From NCBI GenBank assembly GCA_013822765.1, contig PNKY01000011.1:62001-126000 (forward strand): DNA of 64,000 bases, read 5' to 3'. The notes beneath the pieces were generated by a model that was not told where the DNA came from, searched no databases, and saw nothing but the letters and a program-made list of their open reading frames with translations. This document shows positions 1-9,600 of the stretch, in pieces. The DNA is from Rhodospirillum sp. (GTDB lineage Bacteria; Pseudomonadota; Alphaproteobacteria; Dongiales; Dongiaceae). How positions within the stretch are numbered: position 1 is the stretch's first letter; every line of letters starts with the position of its first letter. The position numbers were made by a program, and so were the translations under genes.

Positions 1-770
1 ACGATGTCGCGGGCGCGCATCGGTAGGAAGTCGTTGACCTGCGCGACGCTGCGGATCAGCACGGCGCGGTCGCTCGCCAGCGCGGTGTCGAGGTCGGCGA
101 GCACCAAAGCCGCCGCGCCGTCGGAGACCAGCGAGCAATCGGTGCGCTTGAGCGGGCCCGCCACCAGCGGGTTCTTGTCCGAGACGTTGCGGCAAAAGTC
201 GTAGCCGAGGTCCTTGCGCATCTGGGCATACGGATTGTCGACGCCGTTACGGTGGTTCTTGGCGGCGATCCGCGCGAGCGCATCGGACTGGTCGCCATAG
301 CGCTGGAAATAGAGCTCGGCGATGCGGCCGAACACGCCGGCGAAGCCGCCGGGCGTGTCCGCCTCTTCCTTCACGTAGCTCGCCTTCAAAAGGTTGCGGC
401 CGATGGCGGCGCCGTCGTTGGCGGTCATATGCTCGACGCCGATCACCAGCACGATGCGCGCCTGCTTGGCAGCGATCTCCTTGATGCCCTGGTGCACGGC
501 GGCGGAGCCGGTGGCGCAGGCATTCTCGACGCGCGTCGCCGGCTTGAAGCGCAGCGCGGGATCGATGCCGAAGCTGAGCGAAGAGGGAAAATCCTGCGCC
601 GAGAAGCCGGCGTTGAAATGCCCGACGAAGATGGCGTCAACGTCCTTGGGCGCCACGCCGGCATGCTTCAGCGCGCCGGCGCCTGCCTCCACCATCATGC
701 TTTCGATGTCCTTGTCGGCGTGCTTGCCGAACGGCAGGTGCGACCAACCGATGATCGAGGTACCCGTCAT
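1..770 (-). CDS. Thiolase family protein (acetyl-CoA acetyltransferase-like), 3' end outside window
   Basis: The N-terminal ~256 residues of a thiolase are present; the gene runs off the left edge. The start is the ATG at 768-770. The protein begins MTGTSIIGWSHLPFGK and shows the nucleophile region VENACATGSAAVHQG, with Cys in the position of the acyl-accepting cysteine, followed by VLVIGVEHMT. This is typical of the SCP-x/lipid-transfer-like thiolases that carry out thiolytic cleavage or condensation of acyl-CoA. It starts 4 nt after the stop of the dihydroorotase-like gene, so the two are probably co-transcribed. The substrate cannot be told, and the C-terminal Cys/His motif is not in view. 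Confidence 0.82.
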   Translation of the reverse strand, partial: MTGTSIIGWSHLPFGKHADKDIESMMVEAGAGALKHAGVAPKDVDAIFVGHFNAGFSAQDFPSSLSFGIDPALRFKPATRVENACATGSAAVHQGIKEIAAKQARIVLVIGVEHMTANDGAAIGRNLLKASYVKEEADTPGGFAGVFGRIAELYFQRYGDQSDALARIAAKNHRNGVDNPYAQMRKDLGYDFCRNVSDKNPLVAGPLKRTDCSLVSDGAAALVLADLDTALASDRAVLIRSVAQVNDFLPMRARDI

Positions 771-774
771 TGCC

Positions 775-2118
775 CTAGTCCTCCTGCTGCAACGTCTCCT
801 GGAACCGCACCGGCTTGCCGATCGGCGTGCCGATCAACTCATCCTCGCGCATCACGATGCGGCCGCGCACGATGGTCGCCTTGGGCCAACCGATGACCTC
901 CATGCCGTCGAACGGCGTCCAGCCGCTCTTGTTCTTCATCATCGCGTTGGTGATGGTGCGCTTCGACTTCAGGTCCACCACCGATAAATCCGCGTCATAG
1001 CCAAGGGCAATGCGGCCCTTGCCCGCCATATTGTAGATGCGCGCTGGACCCGCGCTGGTCAAGTCGATGAAGCGCTGCAAAGTAAGGCGGCCGGCGTTGA
1101 CATGATCCAGCATCACGGGAATCAAGGTCTGCACGCCTGGCATGCCAGAGGGGCTCTGCGGATATGGCCGCGCCTTCTCCTCGCGGGTGTGCGGCGCGTG
1201 GTCGGTGCCGATCACATCGACGATGCCGGCGTTGAGCGCGCGCCAGATGCCATCGCGATGGCGGGCATCGCGGATCGGCGGATTCATCTGCGCAAAGGTG
1301 CCGAGGCGCTGATAGCAATCCGGCGCGACGAGGGTCAGGTGGTTGACCAGCACCTCGACACTGGCGAGGTCCTTGTTGGCGGCGAGAATGTCCATCTCAT
1401 CCGCCGTGCTGACATGCAACACGTGTACCCGCCGCGCCGCACGCCGCGCCAGGCGCATCAAGCGCGTGGTGGCGCGGACCGCGACCTCTTCGTCGCGCCA
1501 CACCGGATGCATGGAAGGATCGGCGCCTTCGCGCACCAAGGCGAGGCGCTCGCGCAGGCGCGGCTCGTCCTCCGAATGGATGGCGACGCGGCGGCGGCCA
1601 TGGCGCAGCACCGACTCCAGCGCATCATCGTCCGCCACCAGCAGCGAGCCGGTCGAGGAGCCCATGAACACCTTCACGCCGGCGCAGCCGGGCAGCAGCT
1701 CCAGCCGGTCCAGCTTGTCCGCGTTCTCGTCGGTCGCGCCGATGAAAAAGGCGTGGTCGACCCAGGCCCGGCCGGCGGCGCGGCGCAACTTATCGTTCAG
1801 CGCCGCTTCGTCGATGGTGTTGGGGTTGGTGTTGGGCATCTCGAAAAAGGCCGTGACCCCGCCCATGGCGGCGCCGGCCGAGCCGGCCGCCAGGTCTTCC
1901 TTGTGCTCGAGGCCTGGCTCGCGGAAATGGACCTGGGTGTCGATCACGCCGGGCAGGATAGTGAGGCCGGTGGCGTTGAAACGCTCCGCCGCGGCTGCCG
2001 AACCCAGAGCGCCCAGGGCCGCGATTCGCCCGCCCTTGACCCCGATGTCGCAGGACTCGAGGCCGTTCGGCGTCGCCACCTGGCCGCCCGTCAGAATAAG
2101 GTCGAAATTGTCTGGCAT
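775..2118 (-). CDS. Dihydroorotase-like amidohydrolase with altered metal motif
   Basis: A 447-residue cyclic amidohydrolase of the dihydroorotase/allantoinase type. I chose the ATG at 2116-2118 (MPDNFDLILTGG), where homology should begin; the open frame runs further upstream without family features. Visible motifs are the metal motif DTQVHFREPG, the candidate carboxylated lysine in GVKVFMGSSTG, HSEDE, HVLHVS and GTDHAPH. The first histidine of the usual D-x-H-x-H motif is glutamine, which I believe is shared by an alphaproteobacterial dihydroorotase-like subgroup. The classic role is carbamoyl-aspartate/dihydroorotate interconversion in pyrimidine synthesis, but with the Gln change and no pyr neighbours the true substrate is open. 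It sits 4 nt upstream of the thiolase gene. Confidence 0.85.
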   Translation of the reverse strand: MPDNFDLILTGGQVATPNGLESCDIGVKGGRIAALGALGSAAAAERFNATGLTILPGVIDTQVHFREPGLEHKEDLAAGSAGAAMGGVTAFFEMPNTNPNTIDEAALNDKLRRAAGRAWVDHAFFIGATDENADKLDRLELLPGCAGVKVFMGSSTGSLLVADDDALESVLRHGRRRVAIHSEDEPRLRERLALVREGADPSMHPVWRDEEVAVRATTRLMRLARRAARRVHVLHVSTADEMDILAANKDLASVEVLVNHLTLVAPDCYQRLGTFAQMNPPIRDARHRDGIWRALNAGIVDVIGTDHAPHTREEKARPYPQSPSGMPGVQTLIPVMLDHVNAGRLTLQRFIDLTSAGPARIYNMAGKGRIALGYDADLSVVDLKSKRTITNAMMKNKSGWTPFDGMEVIGWPKATIVRGRIVMREDELIGTPIGKPVRFQETLQQED

Positions 2119-2289
2119 TCGCGCCGCCGATGATCCAGTCCGGCCCTGCAAATGGCCGGAAAATGAAGGGGAACCGCCCTTGTTTAGATGGCCCTGACCC
2201 GCGGTGCAAGGTCGCCCATTCGGCCCCTCAAGACCGTGACGCGCGGGCCCCAGATGCGCTAAAATGGCCGCCCTCAGAGGGAGTATGCG

Positions 2290-2499
2290 GTGACCATCAT
2301 CATCGGGACGAGCGAACTCAGGGCCAAGCTGGAAGAGCTTCGTGCCGAGCACCGCGACCTTGACCTAGCGATCCAGAGCCTGGCGACGACCTCGCCGTTC
2401 AACCAGCTCGAAATCCAGCGCATGAAAAAGCGCAAGCTGATCCTGAAGGATCAGATCATCAAGCTGGAGAGCCAGCTGCTACCGGACATCATCGCGTAG
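2290..2499 (+). CDS. DUF465 (YdcH-type) small helical protein
   Basis: A 69-residue protein starting at GTG 2290, preceded by a GAGGGAG ribosome-binding site. It is nearly all charged helix: an ELRAKLEELRAEHRDLD heptad segment, then a basic centre (RMKKRKLILKDQI) and a second helix. This is the DUF465 pattern of two helices, probably coiled-coil. The function of the family is unknown. It is divergent from the dihydroorotase-like gene, with about 170 bp between the starts, and followed by a large palindromic repeat. Confidence 0.8.
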   Translation: MTIIIGTSELRAKLEELRAEHRDLDLAIQSLATTSPFNQLEIQRMKKRKLILKDQIIKLESQLLPDIIA

Positions 2500-2527
2500 C
2501 GATTTTCACTACCTAGTTGATCCCTTT

Positions 2528-2630
2528 CCGTCATGCCAGGGCTTGGCCCTGGCATCCACGAGTTTCTCCGTGGAAGGCGCGCTGTCGCAGGCAAACTCGT
2601 GGATGGCAAGGCCAAGCCTTGCCATGACGG
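2528..2630. repeat. Large imperfect palindrome (38-bp arms)
   Basis: The left arm at 2528-2565 (begins CCGTCATGCCAGGGCTTGGC) and the right arm at 2593-2630 are inverted copies matching at 34 of 38 positions, with a 27-nt loop. The core resembles the short dispersed CCGTCATGG...CTTGGC palindromes abundant in Bradyrhizobium-like genomes. A shorter relative lies at 19539-19569. It sits between the ends of two convergent genes and may act as a bidirectional transcript end. Confidence 0.8.
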
Positions 2631-2657
2631 CGGAGTGTGAGCTCCGCCTGGCGCATC

Positions 2658-3128
2658 TCAACCCCAGGGCAGATACGCCGGATCGCGGAACTCTTCGAAG
2701 TCTTCGATCGCGATGCATTGCGAGACATGTTCGCCGTCCTCGGAGAGCGGGAAGATGCCGGTTTCGACCGCGCGGGTGGCGCCGTTCGGCTGTGGCCAGG
2801 TGGTGGAGCGGTAGGTCGGGATCTTCTCCTCCACGGCGCGGCGATAGAGCGTCATCAACTCGTCCGGCTTGTTGAAGCGCATTTCGTCAAGATAGTAGCC
2901 GGTGAAATCGCGGCCCTGCCATTCGACCGCGCTGGTGCCGACCACGCGGTAGCGCACGCGGAACGGTGCGCGCTCGATGTCCACCAGATAGATGTTCGGA
3001 AGCAGATGGCGGATGTCGGCGGGGTCGATGTCGGCGCGCCGCGGCATGGCGCGGTTGCCGCGGCACAGCGTCCAGTAATCGTGGAGCTGCCTGATCGACG
3101 GCAGATGGCGCGGCGACGCGATATACAT
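2658..3128 (-). CDS. PAS_5-type PAS domain protein
   Basis: A 156-residue single-domain protein. It carries the hallmarks of the alphaproteobacterial PAS_5 family: LHDYWTLCRGNRAMPRRADIDP near the N-terminus, then IRHLLPNIYLVDIE, FRVRYRVVGT, GRDFTGYYLDE and a late FPLSEDG strand. These proteins are cytosolic sensors or adaptors without an attached output domain and their ligands are unknown. The gene lies just downstream of a diguanylate cyclase on the same strand (46-nt gap), so a link to cyclic-di-GMP signalling is possible but only inferred. Confidence 0.82.
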   Translation of the reverse strand: MYIASPRHLPSIRQLHDYWTLCRGNRAMPRRADIDPADIRHLLPNIYLVDIERAPFRVRYRVVGTSAVEWQGRDFTGYYLDEMRFNKPDELMTLYRRAVEEKIPTYRSTTWPQPNGATRAVETGIFPLSEDGEHVSQCIAIEDFEEFRDPAYLPWG

Positions 3129-3174
3129 GCGATCCGTGATAGCGCTTTTCGGCCGCTATGACGAGCCGACTCTC

Positions 3175-3942
3175 TTAGCGCTGCTTGTTCAGTTCCGCGT
3201 AGTAACGGCGCTTCTCGTCGTACATGTCGGCGTCGGCCTTGCTGAGCGCCTCGTCGGCGTTCTGCTTGGCGGAGAACTGATGGATGCCGACGGCGCAGGA
3301 CAGCTGCAGCGCCTCGCCCTGCCACATCACCGGCTCGGTCTGCACCAGCTCGACCAGCGAGCCGGCCTTGTCGCGCGCCTGGGCCTCGTCGGCCTGGGCC
3401 AGGATCACGCCGAACTCGTCGCCGCCGAGGCGTCCGACCACGTCGGAATCGCGCACGTTGGCGACCAGCAGCCGCGCGAAGTGGCGCAGCGCCTCGTCGC
3501 CGGCCGGATGGCCGTAGCGGTCGTTGATCTCTTTCATGCCGTTGAGATCGAAATAGAGCACGCTGCCGGCGGTGCCATAGCGCTCGCTGTAGGAGATGAG
3601 GCGCGTCAGCTCGCGCACGAAGGCGCGGCGGTTGGCAATCGGCAGCATGGAATCTTCGTCGGCCATGCGCTCGAGGTGCGAGATGCGCTTGCGCGTCAGG
3701 TCGAGCTCCTGGCGCAGGCGGCTCACCTCGTCCAGCAGCGCCATCAGGGCGGCGCGGACGTTGGGCGAAAGCTCGGTCTCGTTGAGGCCCAGGAAGGTCG
3801 CCTGGTCGGCCTGGCCAGTGACGCCGGCGGCTGACGTGGCGGAGGTGGCGCTGGCCGCCTCGGCGTTGCGAGCGCGCGCGACCGGCTTGGCGGCGGCGGT
3901 GCGGGCGGTTGATCCGGGGGGTAGGTTGTCTCGGATCCTCAT
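3175..3942 (-). CDS. GGDEF-domain diguanylate cyclase
   Basis: A 255-residue protein. Residues 1-60 are Ala/Thr-rich and probably disordered. A coiled-coil-like stretch follows (DEVSRLRQELDLTRKRISHLERM), then a GGDEF domain from about residue 95. It includes YFDLNGMKEINDRYGHPAGDEAL and the intact catalytic signature RLGGDEFGVIL, so it should make cyclic di-GMP from two GTP. No membrane segment or sensor domain is attached; the coiled coil probably dimerises the catalytic domains. No RxxD product-inhibition site is obvious five residues before the signature. The ATG at 3942 follows an AGGAG site. Confidence 0.9.
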   Translation of the reverse strand: MRIRDNLPPGSTARTAAAKPVARARNAEAASATSATSAAGVTGQADQATFLGLNETELSPNVRAALMALLDEVSRLRQELDLTRKRISHLERMADEDSMLPIANRRAFVRELTRLISYSERYGTAGSVLYFDLNGMKEINDRYGHPAGDEALRHFARLLVANVRDSDVVGRLGGDEFGVILAQADEAQARDKAGSLVELVQTEPVMWQGEALQLSCAVGIHQFSAKQNADEALSKADADMYDEKRRYYAELNKQR

Positions 3943-4078
3943 CAGCGCGGGTCACTCCTGGTGGCACGTCCGGGCTGCCCGGATAGTAAAGGCGAATCCC
4001 GGTCGCGATGCTAGGGTGGCTTGGTTAAGACCGCCTTAAGCCGCCGGACCGGTTGGTCATCTGTTCGCCCAATGTTCA

Positions 4079-4106
4079 TTGCGCTCGGCCGGCCCACCCC
4101 TATAAT
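4079..4106 (+). promoter_or_regulatory. Sigma-70-type promoter for purEK
   Basis: A perfect TATAAT lies at 4101-4106. A weak -35 (TTGCGC, 4079-4084) is 16 nt upstream. The expected transcription start near 4113 would leave a leader of only about 20 nt before the purE ATG, which carries a G-rich ribosome-binding region. Confidence 0.55.
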
Positions 4107-4134
4107 GCCGCCTCTTTTTTGGGGTGGGGGTGGA

Positions 4135-4638
4135 ATGCCAAAGCGCAAGAACAAGCCTTTGGTCGGGGTCATCATGGGCAGCCAGTCGGACTGGCAGACC
4201 ATGCGCCACGCCGTTGATGTGCTTGAACATCTTGACGTTCCGCACGAGGTGCGGATCGTCTCCGCGCACCGCACGCCCAAGCGCCTGATGCACTATGCCG
4301 AGAGCGCCCGCGACCGCGGCCTGAAGGTGATCGTGGCCGGCGCCGGCGGGGCCGCCCACCTGCCGGGGATGGTGGCAGCGGTCACCCCCCTGCCCGTCCT
4401 CGGCGTCCCGGTCGAATCCCAGGCGCTCAAGGGGCAGGACAGCCTCTATTCCATCGTCCAGATGCCGGCGGGCATCCCGGTCGGAACGCTCGCCATCGGC
4501 AAGGCCGGGGCGACCAATGCCGGCCTGCTGGCGGCCGCCATCATCGCCTTGAACGACCCGCCGCTCGGCAAGCGGCTGGATACGTATCGCCACAAACAGA
4601 CCGAGGCAGTGGCGGAAAGCCCGACTCGGGATCAATAA
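4135..4638 (+). CDS. purE: N5-carboxyaminoimidazole ribonucleotide mutase PurE
   Basis: A 167-residue class I PurE, which converts N5-CAIR to CAIR in purine synthesis. I chose the ATG at 4135 because [20 protein letters not shown] begins the conserved fold; the frame upstream is open but unrelated. Visible motifs are GSQSDW (nucleotide loop), [16 protein letters not shown] (catalytic His region), [12 protein letters not shown] and [27 protein letters not shown]. The length is normal for the family. It is followed 22 nt later by purK, which makes its substrate, the usual two-gene operon, driven by the promoter at 4079-4106. Confidence 0.96.
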   Translation: MPKRKNKPLVGVIMGSQSDWQTMRHAVDVLEHLDVPHEVRIVSAHRTPKRLMHYAESARDRGLKVIVAGAGGAAHLPGMVAAVTPLPVLGVPVESQALKGQDSLYSIVQMPAGIPVGTLAIGKAGATNAGLLAAAIIALNDPPLGKRLDTYRHKQTEAVAESPTRDQ

Positions 4639-4660
4639 TGCTGCGACGGCAGGTGGGGAC

Positions 4661-5752
4661 ATGAGCGCGGATACCGGACAGACAATCGCGCCCGGCGGCA
4701 CGATCGGCATCCTGGGCGGCGGACAGCTTGGCCGCATGACGGCCATGGCGGCCGCGCGGCTCGGCTATCGCTGCCACGTCTATTGCCCGGACAAGGACGC
4801 GCCGGCCAGCCACGTCGCCGATACGACCACCGTTGCCGCCTATGACGACCTCGCCGCGCTGGAGCGGTTCGCGAAGGCAGTCGATGTCGTGACCTTCGAG
4901 TTCGAGAACGTGCCCGCGTCCGCCGGTGAGAAGCTGGCGCAGTGGAAGCCGACGCGGCCCGATCCGCGCGTGCTGCACCTGACCCAGCAGCGGCTGCGGG
5001 AAAAGAACTTCCTCTCCTCCATCAACGTGCCGGTGACACGCTATCTCGAGGTCGCTCACAAGGAGGCGCTGCCGCAAGCGATCCAGGCGCTGGGCCGTCC
5101 GTGCGTGCTCAAGTCCGCCAGCTTCGGCTATGACGGCAAGGGCCAGGTGCGCATCAACCCGGAAACCGACCTCGGCCCGGTGTGGCAGCAGATGGGCGGC
5201 GAGCTCGCCATCCTCGAAGCCTTCGTCGATTTCCAGCGCGAGATCTCGGTGGTGATCGCGCGCGGTTTCGACGGCGCGATGGCGATGTACGTGCCGGTGG
5301 AGAACCAGCACCGCAACCACATCCTCGACACCACCATCGCACCGGCGCGCATCACGCCGGCGATCGCAGTGAAGGCCGAGGCGATCGCCCGCCACATCGC
5401 GCAGGAGATGAAGCTGGTCGGCCTGCTCGCGGTCGAGATGTTCGTGACCCGCGACGGCGACGTGCTGGTCAACGAGCTGGCGCCGCGGCCGCACAATTCC
5501 GGCCACTGGACCATCGATGCCTGCAATACCAGCCAGTTCGAGCAGTTCGTGCGCGCGGTGTGCGGGCTGCCGCTAGGGTCGCCCGAGCGGCACTCCGACG
5601 CGGTGATGAAGAACCTGATCGGCGACGACGTGCGCGACTGGCGCGCGTTCCTGGGCGAGCCGGGCGCGAAGCTGCATCTCTACGGCAAGACCGAGATCAG
5701 GCCAGGGCGCAAGATGGGGCATGTCACGCGGCTGACGGCGAAGAGCAGCTAG
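4661..5752 (+). CDS. purK: N5-carboxyaminoimidazole ribonucleotide synthase PurK
   Basis: A 363-residue ATP-grasp enzyme that carboxylates aminoimidazole ribonucleotide with ATP and bicarbonate, feeding PurE. The N-terminal dinucleotide-like loop GTIGILGGGQLGRM, the central VTFEFENVP, the ATP-grasp segment CVLKSASFGYDGKGQ, and the metal/ATP residues in AVEMFV...VLVNELAPRPHNSGHWTIDAC are all present. The ATG at 4661 follows AGGTGGGG. The length is typical. Its 3' end is 9 nt from the stop of the convergent ATP-grasp-like gene. Confidence 0.96.
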   Translation: MSADTGQTIAPGGTIGILGGGQLGRMTAMAAARLGYRCHVYCPDKDAPASHVADTTTVAAYDDLAALERFAKAVDVVTFEFENVPASAGEKLAQWKPTRPDPRVLHLTQQRLREKNFLSSINVPVTRYLEVAHKEALPQAIQALGRPCVLKSASFGYDGKGQVRINPETDLGPVWQQMGGELAILEAFVDFQREISVVIARGFDGAMAMYVPVENQHRNHILDTTIAPARITPAIAVKAEAIARHIAQEMKLVGLLAVEMFVTRDGDVLVNELAPRPHNSGHWTIDACNTSQFEQFVRAVCGLPLGSPERHSDAVMKNLIGDDVRDWRAFLGEPGAKLHLYGKTEIRPGRKMGHVTRLTAKSS

Positions 5753-5761
5753 GTTCCGGCG

Positions 5762-6661
5762 TCAGCGCAAGAACTTCGACAACCCTCCGGCAATCGCGGC
5801 GCAGACGTCGACGATGCGCGGAATGGTCGGAAAGGCAATACCTTCGTCCGGCGTGCGATTGGCGTCCAGCAGCATCGGCTTGCCGTCGACGATCACGTAG
5901 TCGAACTTGCCGTAATCGAACTTGAGCTCTTCGCGCCGCCGTCGAATCTCGTCCGGCACCTCCTGGTGCAGCGGCACGAATTCGGCGACGTTCGCGATCT
6001 TCACCACCGGCGAGCGCGACAGCAGGGTCGAGACGCAATCGTTGTCGCCGAGGAAATACCACTGGTTCATGGCGAACAGGTCGCCCCGCCGCTCCATATA
6101 GAGCGGCTGCACGACTAGGCCGCGCGCGCGCCACACCCAGCCGGGCACATCGCTCTTGTGCTTGAACACCACATACTGATCGTTGGGCATATGCCCGAAC
6201 CAGCTGACGGGTGCCAGCCGCTCGATCAAGCGCAGCAGCGCGCCCTTCGCGCCCGGAATCTCCTGCCGCAGCATTCGTTCTGGCATGCCGGCGTGGTTGA
6301 GGTCGGTCTTGACCATCACTGGCCCGTCATAGGCGCTGTCCTTGCCCAGCAGCTCCGCTGACACCCGCTTCTTGGAAATGTCGCCGACCGTGCCGTTCAT
6401 CACCCGCGGATAGTGGCGGGCGAGTTCCAGATAGGCTTGCGGCACCTTGGTCAGATCGACATGCTGGATCGCCACGTCGGCGGGCGGCAGCCGATCCAGC
6501 CCGCGATGGGTGACGATGCGATGGCCCCTTGGGACCCAATGCTCATGCGCGATGCGGGCAATGGTCGTGCCCGGGCGAACTTCCTGTAATGCGTGTGTGA
6601 TGATGGCGATGGTGGCTGTGCGGTCGATCGGCGTGGGCGCCGTCGGCCGCTTTTCCCTCAT
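5762..6661 (-). CDS. Uncharacterised protein with ATP-grasp-like C-terminus
   Basis: A 299-residue protein I cannot name. The N-terminal part looks like an alpha/beta domain (TIAIITHALQEV, DVAIQHVDLTKVP). The middle carries YDGPVMVKTDLNHAG, compatible with an ATP-grasp lysine strand. The C-terminus has FDYVIVDGKPMLLDANRTP, matching the usual ATP-grasp end in which Asp and Asn bind metal. It may join an acid and an amine, or be a degenerate relative. It has no signal peptide or membrane segment and is convergent with purK. Its conserved-looking composition supports a real gene; function is not assigned. Confidence 0.7.
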   Translation of the reverse strand: MREKRPTAPTPIDRTATIAIITHALQEVRPGTTIARIAHEHWVPRGHRIVTHRGLDRLPPADVAIQHVDLTKVPQAYLELARHYPRVMNGTVGDISKKRVSAELLGKDSAYDGPVMVKTDLNHAGMPERMLRQEIPGAKGALLRLIERLAPVSWFGHMPNDQYVVFKHKSDVPGWVWRARGLVVQPLYMERRGDLFAMNQWYFLGDNDCVSTLLSRSPVVKIANVAEFVPLHQEVPDEIRRRREELKFDYGKFDYVIVDGKPMLLDANRTPDEGIAFPTIPRIVDVCAAIAGGLSKFLR

Positions 6662-6677
6662 TGAGGACCATCGATCG

Positions 6678-9600
6678 TCAGGCCGCGCTCTCCTCGTTCA
6701 AGCTCAGCAGGCTGGCATTGCCGCCCGCCGCCGTGGTGTCGATGGTGAGCGTACGCTCAACCGCGAAGCGATGCAAATAGCGCGGGCCGCCGGCCTTGGG
6801 TCCGGTGCCGGAAAGGCCTTCGCCGCCGAACGGTTGCACGCCGACCACGGCGCCGATCATGTTGCGGTTGACGTAGGCGTTGCCGACGCGCAGGCGCTCG
6901 ACGATGTGGCGCACCTTGCCGTCGATGCGGCTGTGCACGCCGAGCGTCAGGCCGTAGCCGGTGGCGTTCACCGCTTCGAGCACGTCGTCGAGGCGGTCGG
7001 CGCTGTAGTGCACGAGGTGCAGCACCGGGCCGAACACCTCGCGGTCCAAGCGCGGCAGGCCGTCGATGCGGAAGGCGACCGGCGCGAAGAAGTGGCCGTG
7101 GGCGTGCTCGGGGCCGAGCGGCACCTCGTAGACCAACTTGGCCTCGCGCTTCATGCGCGCGGCGTGCTCGGTCAGCATCTTCTTGGCGTCGAGATCGATC
7201 ACCGGGCCGACGTCGGTCGCGAGCACCGCTGGATCGCCGACTTTCAGCTCGGCCATTGCGCCGGCCAGCATCTCGGTCAGCTTCCCGGCGATGTCCTCCT
7301 GCACGAACATCACGCGCAAGGCGCTGCAGCGCTGGCCTGCGCTCTGGAACGACGAGATCAGCACATCGCGCACCACCTGCTCCGGCAGCGCGGAGGAATC
7401 GACGATCATCACGTTCTGGCCGCCGGTCTCGGCGATCAGTGGGCCGATCGCGCCGTTCTTGGCCGCGAGCGCACGGTTGATGGCGCGCGCGGTGTCGGTC
7501 GATCCGGTGAAGGCGACGCCGGCGATGCGCGGATCGTTGACCAGCGGCGCGCCGACGCTGGGCCCGTCGCCCGGCAGCAAGTGCAGCACGTCGGCGGGGA
7601 CGCCGGCCTTGTGCAGCAACCGCACCGCGAGCGCGGCGATCATCGGCGTTTGTTCGGCGGGCTTGGCGACCACGGTGTTGCCGGCGGCGAGCGCGGCGCT
7701 GACCTGCCCCAGAAAGATCGCGAGCGGGAAGTTCCACGGCGAGATGCAGGCGAACACGCCGCGGCCGTGCAGCTGGATCTGGTTGCGCTCGCCGGTCGGG
7801 CCGGGCAGCGGCATCGGCCTGGCGAAATCGGCGCGGGCGCGCACGGCGTAGTAGCGCAGAAAGTCGACCGCTTCGCGCAGCTCCGCGATCGCATCGGGAA
7901 TCGTCTTGCCGGCTTCGCGGATGCACAGCGTCAGCACGTCGGCCTGCGCGTCTTCCAGCAGGTCGGCGGCGCGCTCCAGGCATGCGGCGCGGTCGCCGGC
8001 CGGCGTCATCGACCAGTCTTCGAACGCGCGGTGGGCGCGGCCTACGGCATCGGTGACCTGGTCCGCGGTCGCGTTGATCACCTGCCCGACGGTCTGGCGT
8101 GTGTCGGTGGGGTTGATGATGGCCTGCACCTTGCCGCTGAGTTCGCGGCCGCCGACGATCGGTGCGGCCGATGCGGGGCGCGACGCGGCGGCATCGAGCG
8201 CACTGGCGAGCGGCGTCAGCACATTGGGATCGGAGAGATCGACGCCGGCGGAGTTCTTGCGCTCAGATCCGTAGAGATCGCGCGGCAGTGGGATGCGCGG
8301 ATGCGGGATCTGCGGCAGCTTGCGCACGCGCACGATCGGATCGGCGACGATCTCGTCCAGCGGCGCCTTCTCGTCGACGATGCGGTTGACGAAGGAGGTG
8401 TTGGCGCCGTTCTCCAGCAGGCGGCGCACCAAGTAGGCCAGCAGATCCTCGTGGCTGCCGACCGGCGCGTAGACCCGGCAGGGAATGCCCATTGCTTCCG
8501 CCGGCGTCACCTCGTTGTACAGCGCCTCGCCCATGCCATGCAGGCGCTGGAACTCGAGCTTGTCGCGCGCGCCCGCTTCGCCACCCGCCATCTCGATGAT
8601 GGCGGCGAGGCTGTGGGCGTTGTGGGTGGCGAACTGCGGATAGAAGGCGCTGCCATCCGACAGCAGCCGCCGCGCGCAAGCGAGATAGGAGACGTCGGTC
8701 GTCGCCTTGCGCGTGAACACCGGATAGCCGCCGAGGCCCCGCTCCTGGCTGACCTTGATCTCGCTGTCCCAATAGGCGCCCTTGACCAGGCGCACCATCA
8801 GGCGGCGGCGATGCTTGCGCGCAAGATCGGCCAGCCAATCCACCAACGGCAGGCAGCGCTTCTGATAGGCTTGGATCGCGAGACCGAGCCCGTCCCAGCC
8901 TTTGAGCGACGGATCGCCGGAGACCACCTCGATCACGTCGAGGGAGATATCGAGCCGGTCGGCCTCCTCGGCGTCGATGGTGAAGCCGATATCCACGGCC
9001 TTGGCCGCCTTCGCGAGCTCGACCAGCCGCGGCACCATCTCGTCCAGCGTGCGCTTGCGCTGCGCCATCTCGTAGCGCGGATGGAGCGCGGAGAGCTTCA
9101 CCGAGATGCCCGGGCTCTTGACCGGGCCGCGGCCGGCGGCAGCGCGGCCGATCGAGGCGATGGCGGCTTCGTAGGCATCGAAGTAGCGCTCGGCGTCGCG
9201 CGCGGTGCGGGCGGCCTCGCCCAACATGTCGTAGGAGTAGCGGTAGCCCTTGCGCTCCATGCCCTCGGCGCGCTCGAGCGCCTCGTCGATATCGCGGCCC
9301 ATCACGAACTGGCGGCCGAGGATCTTCATGGCTTGCGTCACGGCCTGGCGGATCACCGGCTCGCCGGAGCGGGTGACCAGGCGCTTTAGCACGCCCTTGA
9401 GGTCGCTGCTGGTGGAATCCATCTGCATGATGCGACCAGTCAGCATCAGCGCCCAGGTCGAGGCGTTGACGAACATGGAATCGCTTTCGCCCAGATGCGC
9501 GCTGAAATCGGCGTCGCGCAGCTTATCCTTGATCAGCATGTTGGCGGTTTCGGAATCCGGGATGCGCAGCAGCGCCTCGGCCAGGCACATCAGCACCACG

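Noticed and set aside
6447-9389. 980-codon open frame on the plus strand
   Set aside because: It is antisense to putA, whose catalytic motifs are intact. The antisense translation is Arg/Ala/His-rich with no domain; long shadow frames are expected at this GC content.
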